The translations under genes and the position numbers were made by a program. A stretch of 12,105 nucleotides of DNA from Bacteroidota bacterium (GTDB taxonomy: Bacteria > Bacteroidota > Bacteroidia > Bacteroidales > Prolixibacteraceae): contig JAUYTA010000912.1 of assembly GCA_030695265.1 (NCBI GenBank), positions 1 through 12,105 of the forward strand, read 5' to 3'. The notes beneath the pieces were generated by a model. That model was not told the DNA's origin. It made no database searches and saw only the letters and a list, made by a program, of their open reading frames with translations. How positions within the stretch are numbered: position 1 is the first letter of the stretch; the number at the start of each line of letters is the position of its first letter. Below are positions 7,096 through 12,105 of this stretch, piece after piece.

Positions 7096-7187
7096 TCAGG
7101 CTTCTGAAAAAGGTATTTCATCTTCTGAACAGAATTGTTTCAATCCAAATAATTTATCCGATTACTAAACAGCAGAATACAAAACAA

Positions 7188-7219
7188 AGAATCCCGGCTG
7201 ACTAAACAACCGGGATTCT
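7188..7219 (-). terminator. Intrinsic terminator downstream of the aldose epimerase gene
   Basis: AGAATCCCGG (7188-7197) pairs perfectly with CCGGGATTCT (7210-7219) across a 12-nt loop; the minus-strand tail is T-rich (TTCTTTGTTTTG). It lies about 70 bp past the epimerase stop. Stem core, loop length and 9 of 12 loop bases match the hairpin at 6254-6283, 934 bp away. Confidence 0.8.
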
Positions 7220-7234
7220 GTATTTTATCGATGT

Positions 7235-7267
7235 CAGTTTTTACTGAAAACTGAGACTGAACACTGA
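7235..7267. repeat. Short ACTGA tandem repeat with hairpin, 3' of the epimerase gene
   Basis: ACTGA recurs at 7243, 7250, 7256 and 7263 (spacings 7, 6, 7). The first two copies also form a perfect 7-bp hairpin, CAGTTTT (7235-7241) with AAAACTG (7247-7253), loop TACTG. It lies between the epimerase stop at 7291 and its terminator, so it would be in the 3' untranslated RNA. Confidence 0.6.
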
Positions 7268-7290
7268 CCACTTTCTTTCCTCTGCTTTTT

Positions 7291-8436
7291 TTAATTTTTC
7301 ACCGAGAACTTGTAAATCGTGGTCGATTTCAGAGTTTCACCCGGTTTCAGCAAAGTATTCGGGAAATTTGGATGATGTGGAGAATCGGGATAATGTTGCG
7401 TTTCCAGACAAACACCATTGCGGTAATTGTAGGCATTTCCGCGTTTTCCGATGATGTTTCCTTTCAGAAAATTACCGGTATAAAGCTGAACGGCCGGTTC
7501 GGTGGTGAAACATTCCAGATAACGGCCCGAAACCGGTTCATACAAACTGGCGCAGAAAGTCATTTCATTGCCGTTCTGATCTTTGTTCAGGATGTAATTG
7601 TGGTCGTAACCGCCACCCATGCGAAGTTGCGGCATCGGGTCTTCAATGCGCGAGCCAATGGTTTGAGGAGTTGTAAAATCCATGGCAGTTCCGCGAATAT
7701 CAACAATTTCGCCTGTAGGAATCAAAGTTGAGTCGCCTACTGCTGTTGATGAGTTGGCGTCAACAACCAAAATATGATCCAAAATATCGCCCATTCCTTC
7801 ACCTTTCAGGTTAAAATAAACATGGTTGGTTAAATTAAAGAAGCACGATTTATCGGTTGTTGCTTCGTAGTCAATTTTCAAACCGTTGTCTTTGGTCAGG
7901 GTGTAAGTCACTTTTACGTTTTTATTACCCGGAAATCCCCATTCGCCATCGGCACTAAAAAGTGTCATCTCAACAGCAGGACCGTCGGCAGTCTGAACTT
8001 CTTTCGCATCGTAAACCTGGCGGTAAAAACTTTCGGGTCCGGAGTGCAAACAAGCCTGGTGATTGTTTTGCGGCAATTGGTAAACCACTCCGTCAATTTC
8101 GAACTGGGCATTGGCAATACGGTTTGCGTAAGGACCAACAACTGCGCCCTGTCCGGCATCGCCATTCACATAACCGTCAATGGAGTTGAACCCAAGCGTA
8201 ACATCTTCCAGTGCTCCGTTTTTATCAGGAGCAAATACCGAAACGATTTTAGCGCCGTAATTGGTAAGGGTAACGATGATACCGCCTTCATTCTTCAGGG
8301 TAAACAAAGTGGTTTGTTTGCCATTAACTTCTTTTTCGAAATCTGCTTTCGAATAAGAAGGCGTAAACTCTTTTTTAGGTGCCGAACACGAAACAATCAT
8401 TCCGGCAATTAGTAACGAACCGATTAATTTTTTCAT
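7291..8436 (-). CDS. galM: Aldose 1-epimerase (mutarotase), lipoprotein form
   Basis: The product is a 381-residue GalM-type enzyme interconverting alpha and beta anomers of aldoses such as galactose. Conserved motifs are GPYANRIANA (101-110, Arg106), LHSG (130-133, His131), NLTNHVYFNL (201-210, catalytic His205), GGYDHNY (275-281, Asp278), and CLETQHYPDSPHHPNFP (343-359, with the catalytic Glu345). I start it at ATG 8436 rather than the upstream in-frame ATG at 8499, because the former gives a clean lipoprotein signal peptide MKKLIGSLLIAGMIVSC with lipobox IVSC (Cys17), and because the promoter-like boxes at 8471-8500 would lie inside the longer version. The enzyme should therefore be membrane-anchored outside the cytoplasm, preparing sugar anomers before uptake. 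The usual LHGG is LHSG here. No sugar-utilisation genes adjoin it, so the substrate is not shown by context. Confidence 0.93.
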   Translation of the reverse strand: MKKLIGSLLIAGMIVSCSAPKKEFTPSYSKADFEKEVNGKQTTLFTLKNEGGIIVTLTNYGAKIVSVFAPDKNGALEDVTLGFNSIDGYVNGDAGQGAVVGPYANRIANAQFEIDGVVYQLPQNNHQACLHSGPESFYRQVYDAKEVQTADGPAVEMTLFSADGEWGFPGNKNVKVTYTLTKDNGLKIDYEATTDKSCFFNLTNHVYFNLKGEGMGDILDHILVVDANSSTAVGDSTLIPTGEIVDIRGTAMDFTTPQTIGSRIEDPMPQLRMGGGYDHNYILNKDQNGNEMTFCASLYEPVSGRYLECFTTEPAVQLYTGNFLKGNIIGKRGNAYNYRNGVCLETQHYPDSPHHPNFPNTLLKPGETLKSTTIYKFSVKN

Positions 8437-8470
8437 ACTGATGGTGATTTTATTTTTAGTATTTTGAACG

Positions 8471-8500
8471 TAAAGATAAGTGTTTCCGCTACACATCAAA
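8471..8500 (-). promoter_or_regulatory. Promoter of the aldose epimerase gene
   Basis: Read on the minus strand, TTTG (8500-8497) is followed after 18 bp by TATCTTTA (8478-8471), one base off TAnnTTTG. The box ends 34 bp before the chosen ATG at 8436, giving a short leader and supporting that start. Confidence 0.5.
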
Positions 8501-8542
8501 AACTTTGAGGAAATGAATGCTGAATCAGACTTTGAAATACGA

Positions 8543-8550
8543 TATATTTG
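8543..8550 (+). promoter_or_regulatory. Candidate -7 box for the L,D-transpeptidase-like gene
   Basis: TATATTTG is a perfect TAnnTTTG element 37 bp before the GTG start. No TTTG lies at the proper distance upstream (the nearest TTTG boxes are 8 and 35 bp away), so the -33 part is weak or absent. Confidence 0.45.
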
Positions 8551-8587
8551 GTCAGCAAAAATTCATATTCAGTAATACCATATAATA

Positions 8588-9316
8588 GTGAGATTATTAT
8601 TCATTCTGTTGGTTCCGTGCTTGTTGGTAGGTATAATCAACAATTCATCAAATGGTAAAGAGCCTGTTACTCCTGAAAAGAAGGCGCTTCAAATCGCCAA
8701 ACGAAATGCTGGTTTGCCCGACAGCATCCGTCAGTTACTGGTCGTTTTTAACGAAACCGCTGAAAATAGTTTGGCTGTTTTGGTTGCTCTGGAGAAAAAA
8801 GGCAAAGTGTGGCGGGTAGTTTCTGCACCAATTCCGGCTGGTATCGGGCGCAAAGGTTTCGCCGCACCCGGCACCAAACGCGAAGGCGATCAGCAATCGC
8901 CATCCGGTTTTTTTCGTTTGGGACAATTATTTTGTTACGACAAAGATGTGAATACCCGAATACCGTTTATTCAAACTACTCCGGTAGATAAATGGATTGA
9001 CGACCCCAATTCGCCCGATTACAACCGGCACGTCAGGGGTGAAACCCAGGCCAAATCATACGAAAACCTGAAAATACGAAGCGATGAATATAAATACTGC
9101 ATGGTGATTGAATACAATACGCATCCGGTTGTAAAAGACATGGGCAGCGCTATTTTTCTTCATCTGAGCGAAGGCGAAAACCCGAATCCAAGCGCTGGCT
9201 GTGTGGTCGTAACCGAAAGCGATGTGGAATGGCTGTTGAACTGGATGAAACCAGAATTTAAGCCTTCAATTTTGATGGGAAATGACAAGGTTTTAATGTC
9301 TGGATTCTTGAAATGA
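8588..9316 (+). CDS. Exported YkuD-type L,D-transpeptidase-like protein
   Basis: The 242-residue protein begins with a hydrophobic N-terminus (residues 3-17, RLLFILLVPCLLVGIIN), a signal peptide or membrane anchor. The catalytic domain spans ~47-242. The conserved EGDQQSPSGFFRLG block (99-112) corresponds to the 'GD..TP.G.F' segment of YkuD enzymes. The active-site motif is FLHLSEGENPNPSAGCVVV (190-208): His192, Ser202, Gly204 and nucleophile Cys205 are all present. The S-A-G-C form with a short His-Cys distance resembles the COG3786-type branch rather than the SHGCIR branch. Such enzymes form 3-3 peptide cross-links or attach proteins to peptidoglycan in the periplasm; which applies here is unknown. 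The start is GTG at 8588, the only one giving a complete signal sequence downstream of the -7 box. It is divergent from the epimerase gene and stands alone. Confidence 0.85.
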   Translation: MRLLFILLVPCLLVGIINNSSNGKEPVTPEKKALQIAKRNAGLPDSIRQLLVVFNETAENSLAVLVALEKKGKVWRVVSAPIPAGIGRKGFAAPGTKREGDQQSPSGFFRLGQLFCYDKDVNTRIPFIQTTPVDKWIDDPNSPDYNRHVRGETQAKSYENLKIRSDEYKYCMVIEYNTHPVVKDMGSAIFLHLSEGENPNPSAGCVVVTESDVEWLLNWMKPEFKPSILMGNDKVLMSGFLK

Positions 9317-9352
9317 TGGCTTCAGTTTATCGGTTCAATAAACGCAACCATC
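9315..9352 (+). terminator. Weak hairpin overlapping the stop of the transpeptidase-like gene
   Basis: GATGG (9315-9319) can pair with CCATC (9348-9352), and inside it GTTTAT (9325-9330) with ATAAAC (9338-9343) around a 7-nt loop, separated by a 5x4 internal loop. No T-tract follows, so it is a hairpin with possible 3'-end function rather than a clear intrinsic terminator. Confidence 0.3.
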
Positions 9353-9667
9353 GGCAAATGTTTTGTGAAATTTAAGCTGATTAAACATAGGAATACGCTA
9401 TATTTGGGCTACTGCTGCTCAACCGATAGCTGCGGGTATCCATCCAGAAATGAGAAAATGTGCAATAAATTTGGATGGGTAATTATAAAATATATGCAAT
9501 TGACTGATAGATAAGTAGTTGTAGTTAATGCTAAAAATAATCCAGAATATGAACACAGATTTACATACCATGAAACGACCATGAGAAAATCTGTCTCACA
9601 CAGGAGGATCCGCCAGCTGGGGAGTTCTCCCGATATTTCGGAACAGGCTATCTGGCAATTAAAAAAC
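9353..9667. other. Gene-free spacer with isolated -7 boxes and palindromic sequence
   Basis: No frame here gives a recognisable protein. Two exact TAnnTTTG boxes occur (TATATTTG at 9399-9406 and TAAATTTG at 9466-9473) but neither has a matching -33 box. Near the right end, 9602-9656 is dense in palindromes: GGATCC, CCAGCTGG, GGGAG-TT-CTCCC (9620-9631) and CCGA-TATT-TCGG (9630-9641), all enclosed by GCCAG (9612-9616) and CTGGC (9652-9656). ACAGATTT (9555-9562) and AAATCTGT (9587-9594) form a further inverted pair. The spacer may hold the kinase leader or remnants of repeat elements. Confidence 0.45.
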
Positions 9668-9688
9668 AAATTATAAACAGATGAAAAA
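9668..9688 (+). repeat. Left copy of a 21-bp direct repeat (kinase start region)
   Basis: Bases 9668-9688 are identical to 9778-9798, exactly 110 bp apart. Both contain ATAAACAGATGAAAAA; the right copy carries the kinase start codon (9791), while the left copy's ATG opens only a 15-codon frame ending TAG at 9726-9728. The repeat bounds the palindromic element at 9689-9777. Confidence 0.9.
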
Positions 9689-9777
9689 TAACCACATAGA
9701 CACAACTTGTCCCGATTTGGCGGGATAGTTCACATAGAAAAATAATAACTATGTTTTCTATGTGCCTATGTGTTTCA
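9689..9777. mobile_element. 89-bp MITE-like palindromic element
   Basis: The segment between the two 21-bp direct repeats has imperfect terminal inverted repeats: AACCACATAGACACA (9690-9704) against the reverse complement of 9761-9775, AAACACATAGGCACA, 13 of 15 identical. Inside are a perfect 11-bp inverted pair, CACATAGAAAA (9731-9741) with TTTTCTATGTG (9754-9764), and a hairpin TCCCG-ATTTGG-CGGGA (9710-9725). CATAG or its complement CTATG occurs five times. It encodes no protein. A non-autonomous palindromic element inserted at the kinase start, with duplication of the flank, is the simplest reading; 21 bp is long for a target-site duplication, so recombination-based duplication is also possible. 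Confidence 0.55.
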
Positions 9778-9798
9778 AAATTATAAACAGATGAAAAA
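9778..9798 (+). repeat. Right copy of the 21-bp direct repeat, containing the kinase ATG
   Basis: Identical to 9668-9688. It spans the last 13 bases before the kinase start codon and its first 8 coding bases, so any ribosome-binding information within 13 bases of the ATG is duplicated upstream as well. Confidence 0.9.
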
Positions 9799-12105
9799 CA
9801 AAACAAAGTTGCAGCTCAGCAGTAAAAAGCAAGTAGCCTTCTACATTATATTAATAACAGTTATTATTGCCATCGGAGGATATTGGTATTATGGCCGGGA
9901 AAAAGAACAAATCATACAGCAGAAAGAAAAAACACTGACTGCCATAGCCACCCTTAAGGCAAAACAGATAGAGATGTGGTACAGGGACGAGTTAAACGAT
10001 GCTCAGGTAATCTCAAATGACATACAACCGCTGCTTGAAAATTGGCCGACTGAAAGCCAAACAGGGGAATCATTTATCTTCAATAATGAAACCAACAATG
10101 TCATATTATTTAATGAGCTCAGGCATCAGGTAGAAATTGAAACTAAAGACAAAATCGAGGTTAAAAACGATGATCTCTTGTCAAAAATTTACACCTCCAA
10201 ACAGCCCGGAATTTATATGGGTAAAGACTACCGTAATGTTGATGTGTTGGCTTCCATGCAAGTAATTGAAGGAACTAACTGGGTTTTGATTTCCAAGGTC
10301 GATAAAAGCGAGTTGTTTCAAGATGTCAAGAGATTGACATTACAGACTTTAGTGTGGGTTTTATTTATAGTTGTATTAAGTGGTCTTTTTATTGTCTTTA
10401 GGTTTAATAAACGTCAAAAGAATATTTACAAAGGATTACTTGAAAATGAAAGGGAACTTTGGGCGCAACAGGAAAAATTTAAAGTAGTTATGGATAGTAT
10501 AGGTGATGGCATTATCACCCTTGATCTAAATGGCAACATACAATATTTAAATAACAGGGCAGAAGAATTAACCGGCTGGAACCTAAGAGAAGCAAGTGAC
10601 AGGGACTTTCATGAGGTATATAATGTCATCAATGAAGAAACCGGCCAGCAGGAAAACAACATTTTAGACAAAGTACTGAAGAAAGGACTTGTTAAGGAAC
10701 TTGGCAATCATACCATACTGATTACAAAAAGCGGGACGCAAATTCCGGTTATGGATACCGGTGCACCTCTTTTTGATGCATCCGGAAAGATAACAGGAAT
10801 TGCCATTTCATTTCAGGATGAAACCGAAAAACGTCAACAGAGGCGACTTCTTGTAGAAAGTGAAAAACGCTTTAGCACTACGCTTGATAATATGATAGAA
10901 GGCTGCCAGATTATTGGCTTTGATTGGCGCTATTTATTTATTAACAAAGCTGCTGAATTACAGAATCGCCGTCCAAATGAAGAGTTAATTGGTAATAAGT
11001 ATATGGATATGTGGCCCGGAATTGAAACAACAGAAGTATTTGCCGCCGCAAAGAAATGCATGGAAGAACGAATTCCACAGAATATTGATAATGAATTTAC
11101 TTTTCCTAACGGAACAAAGGGTTGGTTTAGTCTAAATATTGAACCAATTCCGGAAGGAATATTTATTATGTCCAGCGATATCACCGATCAAATTCGCGCT
11201 GAAGAAGAATTGCTAAAAAAAGACCAACTGCTATCATCCGTAATGGAAACCCAGCAGGAGTTGATTTGCAGATTTCTCCCTGATACCACGCTGACTTTTG
11301 TAAACAAAGCGTACTGTAACATTTTCGGGAGGAATGAGCAGGAACTTATAGGTTTAAAATTTCTGGAATTGGCACCCAAATATGAATGGGAGAATATTTT
11401 ATCGGGTCTAAAAAATCTCAACGCTGACAATCCTTCTCACACGTATTTGACTTCAGGAAATAAACCGGACGGTTCGGTGATGCGTATGGAATGGACCGAA
11501 ACAGCTATTTTGAATGAACAGAATGAGGTCATTGAATTTCAGGCGGTTGGTCGTGACATTACAGAGAAATTAAAGGCGGAACAAGAACTAATCAAAGCCA
11601 AAGAAAAAGCCGAAGAAAGCGACAAACTGAAATCAGCTTTTATCAACAACATCTCGCATGAGGTCAGGACACCGCTTAACGCGATACTTGGTTTTGGCGG
11701 GTTTTTGGCGGAAATGGATCTTTCCCCGGAAGAAAAAATTGAAATGCTGGCACATGTACAACATTCCAGCAACCGACTCATGAATACCATGACCGATTAC
11801 ATGGACATGGCCAGGATTGTGTCGGGAACAATGAATGTGAGTAAAAAAGAATTTCAACTTCAACCATTTTTTGAAGAAATCAGCAATAAAACAAGGCAGT
11901 TGTGCGCAGATAGAATGATTGAACTGGAAACTGAAACACCAACCGAACTTATTGATTTGATACTCGATTCCGACCCTGAATTAATAAGAAAAATACTTAA
12001 CATTCTGTTAGACAATGCGCTAAAGTTTACAGAGAAAGGAAGCATAAGCTGTGGTTACAACCTAAATAATGGTTTTATTAAGTTTTTTGTACAGGATACC
12101 GGCAA
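9791..12105 (+). CDS. Multi-PAS sensor histidine kinase with shortened Cache sensor, 3' end outside window
   Basis: An open frame of 771 codons runs from ATG 9791 off the right edge. TM1 is residues ~14-34 and TM2 ~185-204, so residues ~35-184 face the periplasm. This loop ends like a Cache sensor: LLENWPTESQTGESFIFN, FNELRHQ, GIYMGKDYRNVDVLASMQ, then EGTNWVLISKVD. Three PAS domains follow: ~226-346 (SIGDGIITLDLNGNIQYLNN), ~357-468 (MIEGCQIIGFDWRYLFINKAA) and ~480-594 (ELICRFLPDTTLTFVNKAY). A short coiled linker leads to HisKA with the H-box FINNISHEVRTPLNAIL, phospho-acceptor His623. HATPase_c begins with the N-box LLDNALKFTEKG (Asn742) and the window cuts in the G1 box at VQDTG. The protein should autophosphorylate and pass phosphate to an unseen receiver; a hybrid C-terminus cannot be excluded. 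The ligand is unknown. The start lies inside a direct repeat next to a palindromic element. Confidence 0.92.
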   Translation, partial: MKNKTKLQLSSKKQVAFYIILITVIIAIGGYWYYGREKEQIIQQKEKTLTAIATLKAKQIEMWYRDELNDAQVISNDIQPLLENWPTESQTGESFIFNNETNNVILFNELRHQVEIETKDKIEVKNDDLLSKIYTSKQPGIYMGKDYRNVDVLASMQVIEGTNWVLISKVDKSELFQDVKRLTLQTLVWVLFIVVLSGLFIVFRFNKRQKNIYKGLLENERELWAQQEKFKVVMDSIGDGIITLDLNGNIQYLNNRAEELTGWNLREASDRDFHEVYNVINEETGQQENNILDKVLKKGLVKELGNHTILITKSGTQIPVMDTGAPLFDASGKITGIAISFQDETEKRQQRRLLVESEKRFSTTLDNMIEGCQIIGFDWRYLFINKAAELQNRRPNEELIGNKYMDMWPGIETTEVFAAAKKCMEERIPQNIDNEFTFPNGTKGWFSLNIEPIPEGIFIMSSDITDQIRAEEELLKKDQLLSSVMETQQELICRFLPDTTLTFVNKAYCNIFGRNEQELIGLKFLELAPKYEWENILSGLKNLNADNPSHTYLTSGNKPDGSVMRMEWTETAILNEQNEVIEFQAVGRDITEKLKAEQELIKAKEKAEESDKLKSAFINNISHEVRTPLNAILGFGGFLAEMDLSPEEKIEMLAHVQHSSNRLMNTMTDYMDMARIVSGTMNVSKKEFQLQPFFEEISNKTRQLCADRMIELETETPTELIDLILDSDPELIRKILNILLDNALKFTEKGSISCGYNLNNGFIKFFVQDTG

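Noticed and set aside
8044..8412. 122-codon plus-strand open frame opposite the epimerase gene
   Set aside because: Antisense shadow of a well-conserved enzyme; no recognisable protein features.
8437..8499. Longer epimerase N-terminus from the in-frame ATG at 8499
   Set aside because: It would place 21 polar residues before the lipoprotein signal peptide and overlap the likely promoter boxes.
9409..9705. 98-codon minus-strand open frame in the kinase upstream spacer
   Set aside because: Composition is rich in Cys, Tyr and Phe without any domain pattern, and the frame runs through the palindromic sequence and the MITE-like element; best explained as chance.

Overview
The window looks like a chromosomal stretch from a Bacteroidota bacterium, probably a Bacteroidales/Marinilabiliales-type organism; that placement is inferred, not searched. 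The evidence is a DUF5916 outer-membrane protein, a DUF4382/carboxypeptidase-regulatory-like gene, a lipoprotein aldose 1-epimerase, promoter-like TAnnTTTG boxes in place of TATAAT, weak Shine-Dalgarno signals, and short degenerate intergenic repeats.

Layout, left to right. Bases 1-1142 (minus) hold most of an Omp85/surface-antigen beta-barrel protein cut by the window edge. A 350-bp divergent spacer follows, carrying about ten copies of AATGAC/GTCATT, six of them in a helically phased inverted array. At 1493-3646 (plus) lies an outer-membrane protein with a CBM9-like domain and a DUF5916 barrel, closed by a strong terminator. At 3828-5291 (plus) is a compact, visibly more AT-rich three-gene operon in which HipA is split into two proteins: HipB-like, HipS-like and HipT-like, a HipBST-type toxin-antitoxin system. 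A period-8 TCRCNNNN repeat fills the convergent gap to a YdcF/DUF218 membrane protein (5392-6120, minus).

Next on the minus strand comes a DUF4382 plus carboxypeptidase-regulatory-like gene (6313-7095) whose 5' end is broken: in-frame TGA, no signal peptide, no early start codon. Two near-identical CCCGG terminator hairpins lie either side of it. Then come a lipoprotein galM-type epimerase (7291-8436, minus) and, divergently, an exported YkuD-type L,D-transpeptidase-like protein (8588-9316, plus).

The 9317-9790 spacer has no convincing gene. It holds palindromic sequence and an 89-bp MITE-like palindromic element bounded by 21-bp direct repeats, the right-hand one containing the start codon of the next gene. 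That gene (9791 to window end, plus) is a large sensor histidine kinase: one shortened Cache-type sensor between two membrane segments, three PAS domains, HisKA and the beginning of HATPase_c. It has no stop codon within the window.

The genes do not form one pathway. They are mainly single-gene envelope functions (outer membrane, periplasm, sensing) with one toxin-antitoxin operon inserted. The points that most merit follow-up are the AATGAC array, the split Hip operon, the MITE-like element at the kinase start, the shortened kinase sensor and the broken DUF4382 gene.
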